Assembly (NCBI RefSeq): GCF_000834635.1
Contig: NZ_JXQV01000009.1
Location: 124,001 to 188,000, forward strand
Origin: Agrobacterium tumefaciens
GTDB taxonomy: Bacteria > Pseudomonadota > Alphaproteobacteria > Rhizobiales > Rhizobiaceae
Length of the DNA: 64,000 bases
Direction of reading: 5' to 3'
The position numbers and the translations under genes are program-made. Of the stretch, positions 1 to 8,742 are shown one piece after another. The first letter of the stretch is position 1. Each line of letters opens with the position of its first letter. The notes beneath the pieces are model-generated. The model ran no database searches, was not told the origin of the DNA, and saw only the letters and a list, made by a program, of their open reading frames with translations.

Positions 1-500
1 AAAACGGATTGTCGCTGACCAAGTCGCTCAACGAAAACAAGTCCGTTCCCGTTATTCTTCTGACGGCCCGTTCGGAAGCTGATGCGCGGATTGCGGGTCT
101 GGAGGCTGGTGCCGACGACTATCTGGCAAAGCCGTTTGATCCGCGTGAACTGGTGCTGCGCATCAACAACATTCTAAGGCGCAACGCTTCGCCCGACACG
201 CCAAAGATCGAACAGATCATCTTCGGGCCCTATAATTTCTCCGTGCCCCGCAAGGAATTGCGGCGCGGTGCTGATATCATAAGGCTGACGGACCGCGAGC
301 AGGACATCATGCTTCTGTTCGCTCTGCGATCCGGCGAAACCATTCCGCGCCACGAGCTTGTGGATGCCGAGGCAGATGTGGGCGAACGCACCATCGACGT
401 GCAGATCAACCGGCTTCGTCGCAAGATCGAGGATGACCCTGCAAACCCTGTTTACCTGCAGACAGTGCGTGGCATCGGCTATCGTCTGAGTGTCGATTAA
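1..500 (+). CDS. OmpR-family response regulator, 5' truncated by window edge
   Basis: Only the C-terminal part of this two-component regulator is present; the reading frame is open to the left edge (first full codon at base 3), so the phospho-acceptor Asp is outside the window. The visible receiver end has the conserved Thr (LLTARS) and the Lys-Pro switch region (LAKPFDPREL). A winged-helix DNA-binding domain follows, with the typical end RTIDVQINRLRRKIEDD and TVRGIGYRL. It ends 39 bases before a histidine kinase on the same strand, its likely partner. The pair resembles EnvZ/OmpR-type systems of alphaproteobacteria. The signal and target genes cannot be read from this sequence. Confidence 0.93.
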   Translation, partial: NGLSLTKSLNENKSVPVILLTARSEADARIAGLEAGADDYLAKPFDPRELVLRINNILRRNASPDTPKIEQIIFGPYNFSVPRKELRRGADIIRLTDREQDIMLLFALRSGETIPRHELVDAEADVGERTIDVQINRLRRKIEDDPANPVYLQTVRGIGYRLSVD

Positions 501-539
501 AAGCCTGTGCCCTGCGCAGGCGAGTGAGAGTGGGCGAAA

Positions 540-1919
540 ATGGCAATCGGCGATTTGATGACCGCAGTTCAAGACAGCGCCCCCATGCGAGCCTGGCGTT
601 CTTCCGCCCGGTGGCTGCGGCACTGGCTGCCGACAGGCCTCTACACACGCTCGCTTCTCATCATCATTCTGCCCATGGTCCTATTGCAGGTCGTTGTCGC
701 TGCTGTGTTCATGGAACGCCACTGGCAGCTTGTCACCGAGCGCCTCTCTGCCGCCGTGACCCGCGATATTGCAGCCGTCATCGAATTGCTGGAAACCGAC
801 CCTGAGGAAGATGACTACCAGCGGGTCATCAACATCGCGCGCGAGAAGCTCGATCTCAGTGTCTATATAGAGCCGAAACAGAAGTTGCCGGAGGCGCGAC
901 CACAACCTCTGTTCTCCATCCTCGATACCATTCTGGCAGACCAGATTCGCCAGCAGATTGGCAAGCCCTTCTGGCTCGACACTTTCGGCAATGGTGCGCT
1001 GGTGGAAATACGCATCCAGCTTGATGACAAGACCCTGCGCGTCTTCACGCGTCGCAGCCAGGCCTATGCTTCCAACACGCATATCTTCCTCGTCTGGATG
1101 GCGGGTGCTTCGCTCGTTCTGCTTGGAATTTCCATTCTGTTCCTGCGTGGCCAGATCAGACCCATTCTGGCGCTGGCAAAAGCCGCAGAAAGCTTTGGTC
1201 GTGGGCAGAAAATGACAGCCTATTCGCCCAGAGGTGCCGATGAGGTACGCCGCGCGGGCCTTGCCTTCATTTTGATGCGGGAGCGCATCGAACGCCAGAT
1301 GGAACAGCGAACCGCAATGCTGAACGGCGTCAGCCATGACCTTCGCACCATCCTGACGCGCTTCAAGCTTCAGCTGGCGCTGGCGGCTGACAACCCCGAT
1401 CTTGAAGGACTGGACAAGGACGTCGACGATATGCAGTCCATGCTGGAAGCCTATCTGGCCTTCGCACGCGACGACACAGAAGAGACGGTTGGAACGCTGG
1501 AACTTGGCCCCCTGTTCGACAGGTTTGCCAATGATTTCCAGTCCTGCGGAAAGACCTTCAGCTACCAGCTCAATGGCATTCAGGAGCTTTCCGTTCGCCC
1601 CACTGCATTCTCACGCCTGCTCGGAAATCTGGCCGCGAATGCGCACCGCTATGCCACCACGCTTGCCGTCGAAATCCGCAAGGCACCGAAATCGATTAGC
1701 TTCGTCTTCGATGATGATGGCCCGGGTATTCCTGAGCACTCACGGGAGGATGTGTTCAAGCCGTTTCATCGCCTGGATGAAGCACGAAACCTCGACGCCT
1801 CCGGCACCGGGCTTGGCCTGTCCATCGTGCGCGACATCGCCCGAAGCCATGGTGGTGACGTGACGCTGGATGACAGTCCGCAGGGTGGATTGAGGGTGAT
1901 CGTGAAAATCCCGGTCTGA
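540..1919 (+). CDS. EnvZ-like membrane sensor histidine kinase
   Basis: A 459-residue inner-membrane sensor kinase. A first hydrophobic segment lies at about residues 37-60 (SLLIIILPMVLLQVVVAAVF) and a second at about 178-200, enclosing a periplasmic loop of roughly 120 residues. A HAMP region follows, then the H-box SHDLRT with phospho-accepting His266, an N-box (GNLAANAHRYA), and the G-boxes DDDGPGIPE and GTGLGLSIV. All catalytic elements are intact. The start is the ATG at 540; a later in-frame ATG at 558 is also possible. It follows the response regulator by 39 bases and faces csaA convergently, with 20 bases between stops. The sensed signal is unknown; EnvZ relatives respond to osmotic or acid stress. 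Confidence 0.93.
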   Translation: MAIGDLMTAVQDSAPMRAWRSSARWLRHWLPTGLYTRSLLIIILPMVLLQVVVAAVFMERHWQLVTERLSAAVTRDIAAVIELLETDPEEDDYQRVINIAREKLDLSVYIEPKQKLPEARPQPLFSILDTILADQIRQQIGKPFWLDTFGNGALVEIRIQLDDKTLRVFTRRSQAYASNTHIFLVWMAGASLVLLGISILFLRGQIRPILALAKAAESFGRGQKMTAYSPRGADEVRRAGLAFILMRERIERQMEQRTAMLNGVSHDLRTILTRFKLQLALAADNPDLEGLDKDVDDMQSMLEAYLAFARDDTEETVGTLELGPLFDRFANDFQSCGKTFSYQLNGIQELSVRPTAFSRLLGNLAANAHRYATTLAVEIRKAPKSISFVFDDDGPGIPEHSREDVFKPFHRLDEARNLDASGTGLGLSIVRDIARSHGGDVTLDDSPQGGLRVIVKIPV

Positions 1920-1939
1920 GATCGCGGAGACCGCTTGCC

Positions 1940-2281
1940 TCAGCACATCTTCTCGCCGTTGGGAACGGCACGTTCCACACCTGCCAGCACGATGGCACCG
2001 TCGGTGTCAGCAAAACCGAGCGTCAGGACTTCAGAGCGGAAAGGACCGATCTGGCGTGGCGGAAAATTGACCACAGCCATAACCTGCCGCCCCATAAGGG
2101 TTTCAGGCGTGTAATGCACAGTGATCTGGGCAGAGGATTTCTTGACGCCGATCTCTGGCCCGAAATCGATTTTCAGCTTGAATGCAGGCTTGCGCGCCTC
2201 GGGAAAAGCTTCAACCTCGACAACAGTGCCGATGCGGATATCGACTTTCTCGAAGTCGGCATAGGTGATCGGCTCACTCAT
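1940..2281 (-). CDS. csaA: CsaA-type tRNA-binding protein
   Basis: A 113-residue protein made only of the OB-fold EMAP/tRNA-binding domain. Diagnostic stretches are [15 protein letters not shown] near the N-terminus, KKSSAQIT in the middle, and [20 protein letters not shown]. The length matches the CsaA family, which has been described as an export-related chaperone and as a tRNA-binding protein. It is the last gene of a minus-strand operon ybjN-like, proC, csaA, lying 11 bases after proC. Confidence 0.92.
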   Translation of the reverse strand: MSEPITYADFEKVDIRIGTVVEVEAFPEARKPAFKLKIDFGPEIGVKKSSAQITVHYTPETLMGRQVMAVVNFPPRQIGPFRSEVLTLGFADTDGAIVLAGVERAVPNGEKMC

Positions 2282-2292
2282 CGAGGCCCTCT

Positions 2293-3111
2293 TTAAACAG
2301 CCAGTTCTTCGGCGCGTTTTCTGGCGGCAGCAATGGCCTTGTCGAACAGCGGCTGCATGCCGTTGTCATCCATCAGAACCGAGAGTGCTGCCGCAGTCGT
2401 GCCGCCGGGCGACGTGACGTTCTTGCGCAGGCGTGAAGCGTCCTCGGGGGACTGATGAAGCAATTCACCAGCCCCCGCGACGGTTTCCCGTGCCAGGCGC
2501 ATGGCGAGGTCCGCCGGCAAGCCGCATTTGCGACCTGCCTCTGCCATGCACTCCACGAGATAAAAGACGTAGGCAGGGCCACTGCCCGATAAAGCTGTAA
2601 CGGCGTCTATATCGCCTTCTGTCGCAACCCACTCAACCGGACCGCTGACCTTCAGCAGCGTTTCCACGAGCGAACGCTGCTGCTCGCTCACCGCCTCATT
2701 GGCAAACGCACCGGTCACTCCGCGCCCGATCATGGCAGGCGTGTTCGGCATGGCGCGGATGGCAGCAGATTTGCCAAGAAGCGCTTCGATACCATCGAGC
2801 GTCTTACCCGCCGCGATGGACACGACAACGGTTTGTGGCCCGACCATCGGTTTCAACGCAGGCAGAACAACATCCATCAACTGCGGCTTGACGGCCAGAA
2901 ACAGAATGCCCGCAACCGTATCTTCCGGTGGCGCGGTGAGGTGTGTGGCACCGGCTTCCGCAATCACGCCCATCATCGCATCGGACGGACCGGGATCGAT
3001 CACGATGACCGAGGAGCCCGTGACACCCTTTTTCAGCCAGCCAGAGAGCAAGGCGCCGCCCATATTGCCAGCGCCGATGAGAACAAGCGGACCAGATGCA
3101 AGCGACACCAT
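2293..3111 (-). CDS. proC: Pyrroline-5-carboxylate reductase
   Basis: A 272-residue enzyme for the last step of proline synthesis, reducing 1-pyrroline-5-carboxylate with NAD(P)H. The N-terminal Rossmann motif is [16 protein letters not shown]. The family signature in the dimerisation domain is visible as [15 protein letters not shown] and [15 protein letters not shown]. The frame is open further upstream to 3312, but the start at 3111 (MVSLAS) puts the Rossmann strand at the usual place and leaves a 4-base gap after the preceding ybjN-like gene, so I prefer it. It sits between the ybjN-like gene and csaA in one operon. Confidence 0.95.
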   Translation of the reverse strand: MVSLASGPLVLIGAGNMGGALLSGWLKKGVTGSSVIVIDPGPSDAMMGVIAEAGATHLTAPPEDTVAGILFLAVKPQLMDVVLPALKPMVGPQTVVVSIAAGKTLDGIEALLGKSAAIRAMPNTPAMIGRGVTGAFANEAVSEQQRSLVETLLKVSGPVEWVATEGDIDAVTALSGSGPAYVFYLVECMAEAGRKCGLPADLAMRLARETVAGAGELLHQSPEDASRLRKNVTSPGGTTAAALSVLMDDNGMQPLFDKAIAAARKRAEELAV

Positions 3112-3115
3112 AGGC

Positions 3116-3616
3116 TCAGGCTTCCCCGACTGTTTCGAACAACGCGGCTTCCATGGCAGCCTTGGCTTCCATGCCGGACCAGACAACAAACTGGAATGCC
3201 TGGAAATACTGTTCGCAAGCCTCAAGCGCGCTGGAGAGCAGCACCTCGACCTGCTGGTTTGTCGGCTCCGCGCCACCTGCCAGCAACAAGGACTGACGGA
3301 AAATGACGACATCTTCCTGGCGCCACAGATCGAAGTGCCCCATCAGCGTCTGGCCGTTGACATGCGCCAGAAGGCGGATGACTTCATTGACCCGGTGATC
3401 GGCGATCTTAAGATCGAATGCGCAAGCCAAATGCAACGCTTCGAACTGCTCCATCCACGAGAACGAGACGTGATAATCAGCCCACTTGCCCTCGACGGTC
3501 ATAGCGATTTCATCTTCGCCGGAGCGCTCGAACGACCAGTCGTTGGACGCGGCAACGAACTCGATCATATCGACCGGGTTTGAGTAACGCTCGACTTCAA
3601 ATTCCATTAGGCTCAT
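3116..3616 (-). CDS. YbjN-domain protein
   Basis: A 166-residue cytosolic protein of the YbjN family. Features include the start MSLMEFEVERYSNPVD, a central WADYHVSFSWMEQFEALHLA region, and a helical C-terminus (LLAHVNGQTLMGHFDLW). The family has a type III secretion chaperone-like fold; E. coli YbjN affects motility and stress, but the molecular function is unsettled. The ATG at 3616 is chosen because AGAAGGTG lies just upstream on the minus strand; the frame extends to 3697 without added conservation. It is the first gene of the proC-csaA operon, so its promoter should lie in 3617-4010. Confidence 0.88.
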   Translation of the reverse strand: MSLMEFEVERYSNPVDMIEFVAASNDWSFERSGEDEIAMTVEGKWADYHVSFSWMEQFEALHLACAFDLKIADHRVNEVIRLLAHVNGQTLMGHFDLWRQEDVVIFRQSLLLAGGAEPTNQQVEVLLSSALEACEQYFQAFQFVVWSGMEAKAAMEAALFETVGEA

Positions 3617-3870
3617 ACGGCACCTTCTCAGCCGGAAATGAATGTTCTGTCTCGCACGCAAAGGCACAAAAACGCACACGCAAATGCCGGATTTCAATAC
3701 TTACGGATGATGCCCGACGCCGCCAGAATAACGCTGTAAACATGTCTGGAGCTTACGGGGTTCGTTTCGAATCATCATTGAAAATCAGTGTATAACGAGC
3801 GAGTCCCCGCGCCACCCCCGGCATCCCGTTTTTACAATCAGAACTGTGTATATCTCCTCTTACGAAACCT

Positions 3871-3891
3871 CAGTTGTGAGTCATAACTGAC
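3871..3891. repeat. 6-9-6 inverted repeat, possible operator
   Basis: TCAGTT, nine bases, then AACTGA: a perfect dyad about 255 bases upstream of the ybjN start. It overlaps a second dyad, GAGTC/GACTC, ending at 3894. The shape suits a dimeric regulator site. No known consensus was recognised and the distance to the gene is large, so this is only a candidate. Confidence 0.3.
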
Positions 3892-4015
3892 TCTGCCAAT
3901 TGTGTTTTTTGGACGTTTCCACAGACGTTAAAAAAAACTGAATGAAATTGCTTGCTTGTGGGTCCCGAATCCCCACTGCGGCGCAAACTGGTTCGAAACG
4001 GCACAGAAATGAAAA

Positions 4016-4043
4016 ATGCCGGACCTTTGGGAAGGCCCGGCAT
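4016..4043 (-). terminator. Rho-independent terminator of the ubiK-like gene
   Basis: Stem ATGCCGG/CCGGCAT with a purine-rich loop; on the minus strand it is followed by TTTTTC. It lies 26 bases beyond the ubiK stop codon. Confidence 0.8.
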
Positions 4044-4068
4044 CAGAATCAGCGATCGAAAAGGCGGC

Positions 4069-4332
4069 TTAGGAAGCGGTCGTGGAGGACTTGGCTTCCA
4101 AGGCTTCGATGCGTGCGCGCAGAGCGTCATTCTCGTCGCGGGCCTGAATGGCCATTTCGCGGACGGCTTCGAACTCCTCGCGCTTGACGAGATCGAGGCT
4201 GTTCAGCCAACGCTCGGCCTGCGCGTGAAAAGCGGATTCAACTTCCTTGCGCATTCCCTGCGCGGCACCGGCCGCATCAGTCATGATCTTGGCGAATTCA
4301 TCGAAAATTCGGTTGGTTCCGGTCGTTGTCAT
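4069..4332 (-). CDS. UbiK/BMFP-family small coiled-coil protein
   Basis: An 87-residue protein of the BMFP (YqiC) family, called UbiK in E. coli, where it helps aerobic ubiquinone synthesis in lipid-associated complexes. The N-terminal half has an amphipathic helix (RIFDEFAKIMTDAAGAAQG). The C-terminal half is a heptad coiled coil typical of the family (KREEFEAVREMAIQARDEN, then LRARIEALEAK). The protein is monocistronic, with its own terminator, and transcribed divergently from lgt with 277 bases between. The assignment is by length, domain order and the EFEAVREM motif. Confidence 0.85.
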   Translation of the reverse strand: MTTTGTNRIFDEFAKIMTDAAGAAQGMRKEVESAFHAQAERWLNSLDLVKREEFEAVREMAIQARDENDALRARIEALEAKSSTTAS

Positions 4333-4609
4333 GGTGCTGTTTCCTCATGAATATCTGGAAAGGTCATTTGCTCTTCCGGGTCATGTATCTCAGGTAGGCA
4401 CTCATCTGCCGCCTTGCAAGAAAAATAAGGAAGCGACACCGCTTCAAACGCCACGGGGCCGGCCATCATTGCGCCGAAGAATCGCCTTGACCATACCTCT
4501 TTCAATCGCCATTTTCTCGCCGGGTAAAAGAATAGAAGAGGTATCCGGCGCCCAACCGTAGCACTCTTGAGTTCCTTGCTCTTAACGCAATGACAATGGA
4601 ATACGCGAT

Positions 4610-5449
4610 TTGTTTGCACCGCTGGCCCAGTTCTCGATCATGCCTTTCCCTAATATCGATCCGGTGGCGTTCAACCTGGGACCCCTGCCAATCCATTGGT
4701 ATGGCATCGCCTATGTCTTCGGCATTATGCTCGGCTGGTATTATGCGCGAACATTGAGCCTTGCCGATCGCCTGTGGCCGCACGAAAAATCACCGATCAC
4801 GCCTGTCCACCTCGATGATTTCATCGTCTGGGCCGCCGCCGGCATCGTGCTTGGCGGGCGCATTGGCTATATTCTGTTTTACGATATGGGCGCCGTCGTC
4901 GCCAATCCGATCCGTGCCTTGCAGATCTGGAATGGTGGCATGTCGTTTCATGGAGGCCTCATCGGCACCACCATCGCCATGGTTCTGTTTGCACGCCGCA
5001 ACGGCATTCGCGTCTGGAGCATGTTCGATATCATCGCCGCCGTTGCACCCATCGGCCTGTTTTTCGGCCGTCTCGCCAATTTCGTGAATGGCGAGTTGTG
5101 GGGTCGGTTGAGTGATGCGCCCTGGGCGGTGGTCTTTCCAACGGGCGGCCCCTTTGCGCGCCATCCGAGCCAGCTTTATGAAGCAGCGCTTGAAGGCATC
5201 GTCCTGCTGATTATCCTCGCCATTCTAATTTATGGCTTCAAGGCGCTGAAACGTCCCGGCACGGTGACGGGTGTTTTTGTCTGCGGCTACGCACTGTCGC
5301 GAATCTTTGTGGAATTTTTCCGTGAGCCGGATGCGCAGATCGGTTATCTTGCCGGGGACTGGTTGACCATGGGCATGGTTTTATCAACACCCATGTTCCT
5401 GCTGGGCGTTTGGGCAGTTCTACGCGCGCGCCGCGCTTCGGCAGCATAG
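4610..5449 (+). CDS. lgt: Prolipoprotein diacylglyceryl transferase
   Basis: An inner-membrane enzyme that attaches diacylglycerol from phosphatidylglycerol to the lipobox Cys of prolipoproteins. About seven hydrophobic segments are visible. The Lgt signature is clear as [14 protein letters not shown], and HGGLIG carries the catalytic-region His. RHPSQLYEA and [16 protein letters not shown] are further family blocks. The start is uncertain: TTG at 4610 gives 279 residues, while ATG at 4640 starts at MPFPNIDP; neither has a strong Shine-Dalgarno. It begins the run lgt, midA-like, pgeF, and the next gene follows 15 bases later. Confidence 0.95.
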   Translation: MFAPLAQFSIMPFPNIDPVAFNLGPLPIHWYGIAYVFGIMLGWYYARTLSLADRLWPHEKSPITPVHLDDFIVWAAAGIVLGGRIGYILFYDMGAVVANPIRALQIWNGGMSFHGGLIGTTIAMVLFARRNGIRVWSMFDIIAAVAPIGLFFGRLANFVNGELWGRLSDAPWAVVFPTGGPFARHPSQLYEAALEGIVLLIILAILIYGFKALKRPGTVTGVFVCGYALSRIFVEFFREPDAQIGYLAGDWLTMGMVLSTPMFLLGVWAVLRARRASAA

Positions 5450-5464
5450 AGACCGGGTGACACC

Positions 5465-6565
5465 ATGCCGACACCACTTGCACGCCGCATAAAATCCCTC
5501 ATCCGCCTCAATGGCCCCATGAGCGTGACCGACTTCTTCGCGCTCTGTCTCGCAGACCCGGAACACGGATACTACAAAACGCGACAACCCTTTGGCCGCA
5601 CCGGCGATTTCGTTACCGCCCCAGAGATCAGCCAGTTGTTCGGCGAGATGCTCGGCGTGTTCATCGTCCACGCATGGCAGCGGCACGGCGCGCTTGCTCC
5701 TGTGCGGCTGGTGGAAATCGGCCCGGGACGCGGCACGATGATGGCTGACATGCTGCGGGTCATCCAGCGCATCGCACCGCCGCTTTATGACGCCATGACG
5801 GTCCATCTGGTGGAAACCAGCCCGAAACTGAGCGACATTCAACGCCAGACGCTGGCCGCCCATGGCGACAAGATTGCCTGGCATGAAAGTTTCGTCGACG
5901 TCCCGCCGGGATTTTTGCTGATTGCCGCCAACGAATTGTTCGACGCCATTCCCATCCGTCAGTTCGTGAAGACGCCGCAGGGCTTTCGCGAACGGGTGGT
6001 GGCGATGGATGCCGATGACGAACTGATCTTCACAGCCGGACTTGCCAGCATTGACCCCACCCTGCTGCCGCCCCTGCCGGAGCGCCAGCCGATCGGCACC
6101 ATATTCGAATATTCCCCTGCCCGCGAAGCGGTGATGACAGCCATTGCACAAAGGCTGAAAAGCCAGGGTGGCGTGGCACTCATTATCGATTATGGCTACA
6201 TCGTTTCAGGCTTTGGCGACACATTGCAGGCACTTCGCATGCATGAATATGATCCGGTGCTGGCCCATCCCGGCGAGGCCGATCTGACCAGCCATGTGGA
6301 TTTTGAAAGCCTCATGAGAACTGCGGAGAGTTTTGGCGTTCACGTCAATGGCTGTCTGCCGCAGGGAGATTTCCTCTATGGCCTTGGCTTGCGGGAGCGT
6401 GCGCAGGCACTGGCATCCAAAGCCACCCCGGATCAGGAGATGGAAATTGCCCAGGCCGTCAACCGGTTGGCGGGTGAAGGTGCGGGTAAAATGGGTGAGC
6501 TTTTCAAGGTGCTGGCAGTGTCCAGCGCGCCCGTGCATCTGCTGCCATTCCGCCCCCTGGATTGA
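5465..6565 (+). CDS. MidA/NDUFAF7-family SAM-dependent methyltransferase
   Basis: A 366-residue protein of the DUF185 family. Mitochondrial NDUFAF7/MidA methylates an arginine of complex I subunit NDUFS2 during assembly, so a role in complex I assembly is an inference here. Motifs include DPEHGYY near the N-terminus, FVTAPEISQLFGE, the SAM-binding motif LVEIGPGRGTMMADML, LIAANELFDAIP, and GGVALIIDYGY. It follows lgt by 15 bases and precedes pgeF by 144 bases, an order common in Rhizobiaceae as far as I recall. Confidence 0.92.
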   Translation: MPTPLARRIKSLIRLNGPMSVTDFFALCLADPEHGYYKTRQPFGRTGDFVTAPEISQLFGEMLGVFIVHAWQRHGALAPVRLVEIGPGRGTMMADMLRVIQRIAPPLYDAMTVHLVETSPKLSDIQRQTLAAHGDKIAWHESFVDVPPGFLLIAANELFDAIPIRQFVKTPQGFRERVVAMDADDELIFTAGLASIDPTLLPPLPERQPIGTIFEYSPAREAVMTAIAQRLKSQGGVALIIDYGYIVSGFGDTLQALRMHEYDPVLAHPGEADLTSHVDFESLMRTAESFGVHVNGCLPQGDFLYGLGLRERAQALASKATPDQEMEIAQAVNRLAGEGAGKMGELFKVLAVSSAPVHLLPFRPLD

Positions 6566-6709
6566 CAGGGGCACCGCCCCTGGGCCACCATTGGATAAAT
6601 ACGAAGCAGAAAATCTGCCGTCTGCATCGCAAGAGATGCGCTCAACCGGAAACACTCGCACGCGAATATTCGTTTCAGAATCAGCGACATCGCCAAGGAA
6701 TGATACCGT

Positions 6710-7504
6710 ATGCAGGACGAAACTCTGCCGCTGCCCATCCAGAGCCCATTGCTGGCCGCGGGCGCAAACAAGGCCATTCGCCATGGCTTCTTCACCCGTC
6801 ACGGCGGTGTCTCTGAAGGCATCTATCGTGGTCTGAATGTCGGGCTGGGCTCTCATGATGTCCGCCAGTCCGTGATGGAAAACAGAAGGCGCGTTGCCCA
6901 ATGGTTCGGACTGCCGGTGGAAAAACTCGCGACCGTTCACCAGATGCACTCTCCCAATGTGAACGTCATCGACGTGAGCTATAATGGCGAGAGACTGGAA
7001 GCCGACGCGATGGTGACGGCCACGCCGGGCATCATCATCGGCGTTCTCAGCGCCGATTGTGGACCCATTCTTTTTGCGGACGCGCAGGCCGGCGTCGTGG
7101 GCGCGGCCCATGCGGGCTGGAAGGGCGCCGTTACGGGCGTTTTGGAAAACACTATCGAAGCCATGATTGGCCTTGGCGCCAAGCGGGAGCGGATCGTGGC
7201 AAGCCTCGGCCCCTCCATCAGCCGCCTGAATTACGAGGTCGGACCGGAGCGTGTCGAAAGCCTTGAAGACATGAACCCTGCCTACGCCACCTACCTTTTC
7301 CCCTCGCCCAATGAGGGCCACGCGTTTTTCGATCTCAAGCAACTGACGGTCGACCGGCTGGCTGGCGCTGGCGTGACGGCAGAAGATCTCGATCTCTGCA
7401 CCTACCCGGATGATGACAGGTTCTTCTCGTTCCGCCGAACCACGCATCTCCGCGAGCCGGATTATGGACGGCAGATTTCAGCAATAGCAATTCTGGAGAA
7501 CTGA
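6710..7504 (+). CDS. pgeF: Peptidoglycan editing factor / laccase-domain purine nucleoside phosphorylase
   Basis: A 264-residue protein of the YfiH/PgeF (multi-copper polyphenol oxidase, LACC1-like) family. The metal-site blocks are visible in order: VHQMHS, SADCGPILFAD and AAHAGWKG. The N-terminus GFFTRHGGVSEG and C-terminus DDDRFFSFRR also match. In E. coli YfiH prevents misincorporation of Ser for Ala in murein precursors; family members also have purine nucleoside phosphorylase or adenosine deaminase activity. The following M24 gene starts one base after the stop, implying co-transcription. Confidence 0.93.
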   Translation: MQDETLPLPIQSPLLAAGANKAIRHGFFTRHGGVSEGIYRGLNVGLGSHDVRQSVMENRRRVAQWFGLPVEKLATVHQMHSPNVNVIDVSYNGERLEADAMVTATPGIIIGVLSADCGPILFADAQAGVVGAAHAGWKGAVTGVLENTIEAMIGLGAKRERIVASLGPSISRLNYEVGPERVESLEDMNPAYATYLFPSPNEGHAFFDLKQLTVDRLAGAGVTAEDLDLCTYPDDDRFFSFRRTTHLREPDYGRQISAIAILEN

Positions 7505-7505
7505 T

Positions 7506-8657
7506 ATGGCCTTGCACTTCGACGCAGCCGAATTCGAGGCACGCCGCGCCCGCCTGAGCGAGAAGATGGCAGAGGAAAAGCTGGACGCTATCCTGCTGTT
7601 TGCGCAGGAAAGCATGTACTGGCTGACCGGCTACGACACATTCGGCTACTGCTTTTTCCAGACGCTGGTGGTGAAAGCCGATGGCACGATGACGCTTTTG
7701 ACGCGCTCGGCCGATCTGCGCCAGGCACGCCAGACCTCCAATATCGAAAACATCGTCATCTGGGTGGATCGCATCAATGCCGATCCAACGCTCGACCTCA
7801 AAGACCTGCTGAGCGATATGGATCTGCTTGGCTGCCGCATCGGCATCGAATTCGATACCCACGGCATGACGGGCAAGGTCGCGCGTCTCCTCGACAATCA
7901 ACTCGCAAGCTTCTGCCAGATCATCGATGCATCGGCTGTGGTCAGCGGTCTGAGATTGGTCAAGAGCCCCGCCGAAGTGGCCTATGCGAAACGCGCTGGT
8001 GAATTGGCGGATGATGCATTGGATGCCGCGCTCAAGATCGTGGGCCCAGGAGCAGACGAAGCGGATATTCTTGCCGCCATGCAGGGTGCGGTCTTTGCGG
8101 GCGGTGGTGATTACCCCGCCAATGAGTTCATCATCGGGTCCGGCCCAGATGCGCTTCTGTGCCGCTACAAGGCGGGACGCCGCAAACTGGACGAAAAAGA
8201 CCAGCTGACGCTGGAATGGGCCGGTGTCAGCGCCCATTACCACGCGGCCATGATGCGCACCATCATCATCGGCGAGCCGGATTTCCGTCACAAGGAGCTT
8301 TACAACGCCTGCGCCGAAAACATCCGAGCCATCGAAGAAGTCTTGCGCCCCGGCAACACCTTCGGGGATGTCTTCGATGTCCACGCCCGCATCATGGACG
8401 AGCGCGGACTGACGCGCCACCGCCTCAATGCCTGCGGCTATTCTCTTGGCGCTCGCTTCTCTCCTTCATGGATGGAACACCAGATGTTCTATGCCGGCAA
8501 CACGCAGGAAATCCTGCCCAACATGACGCTGTTCGTTCACATGATCATCATGGACAGCGACACGGGCGCGGCGATGACCCTTGGCCAGACCTACCTCACC
8601 ACGGAAGGGGCGCCGGAATCACTCTCGCGCCACAGCCTTGATCTGTTGACGGTCTAA
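7506..8657 (+). CDS. M24-fold (creatinase/Xaa-Pro dipeptidase-like) hydrolase with altered metal site
   Basis: A 383-residue two-domain protein: an N-terminal creatinase-type domain (residues about 10-150) and a C-terminal pita-bread domain. In metal-dependent M24 peptidases the ligands are Asp, Asp, His, Glu, Glu. Here the first-Asp region reads LTLEWAGVSAHYHAAMMRT, with Glu237 at the usual first Asp and no Asp before RT. The late Glu positions are replaced too (LFVHM and AMTLGQTYL). This pattern fits the metal-independent creatinase or ectoine-hydrolase (DoeA) side of the fold rather than a true aminopeptidase. The substrate is unknown, and no ectoine genes are nearby. It is tightly linked to pgeF. 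Confidence 0.85.
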   Translation: MALHFDAAEFEARRARLSEKMAEEKLDAILLFAQESMYWLTGYDTFGYCFFQTLVVKADGTMTLLTRSADLRQARQTSNIENIVIWVDRINADPTLDLKDLLSDMDLLGCRIGIEFDTHGMTGKVARLLDNQLASFCQIIDASAVVSGLRLVKSPAEVAYAKRAGELADDALDAALKIVGPGADEADILAAMQGAVFAGGGDYPANEFIIGSGPDALLCRYKAGRRKLDEKDQLTLEWAGVSAHYHAAMMRTIIIGEPDFRHKELYNACAENIRAIEEVLRPGNTFGDVFDVHARIMDERGLTRHRLNACGYSLGARFSPSWMEHQMFYAGNTQEILPNMTLFVHMIIMDSDTGAAMTLGQTYLTTEGAPESLSRHSLDLLTV

Positions 8658-8664
8658 ACTCGAT

Positions 8665-8694
8665 TTGACTCGCAACGACCTCAAACCCTACATT
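8665..8694 (+). promoter_or_regulatory. Candidate sigma-70-type promoter for the lipoprotein gene
   Basis: TTGACT at 8665-8670 and TACATT at 8689-8694, separated by 18 bases, about 50 bases before the lipoprotein start. Read by eye only. Confidence 0.4.
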
Positions 8695-8742
8695 ACAAAA
8701 ATATGATGGTTGGGCGAAGGACGTGATGAAGGGACATCTGAC

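Larger units (their letters stand above)
3617..4068. other. Intergenic region upstream of the ybjN operon
   Basis: A 452-base stretch without a convincing gene. The part nearest ubiK holds that gene's terminator hairpin. The rest is AT-richer than the surroundings and should contain the promoter of the minus-strand ybjN-proC-csaA operon. It also holds an inverted repeat at 3871-3891. Short reading frames here have no Shine-Dalgarno or family resemblance. Confidence 0.6.

Noticed and set aside
4329..4619. A 96-codon minus-strand frame between ubiK and lgt
   Set aside because: It overlaps both neighbouring starts, has no ribosome site and resembles no family; composition is not coding-like.
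6206..7447. A 413-codon antisense frame across the midA-like and pgeF genes
   Set aside because: It is the GC-skewed shadow of two well-supported genes on the plus strand; the translation is rich in His/Arg/Gln with no domain.
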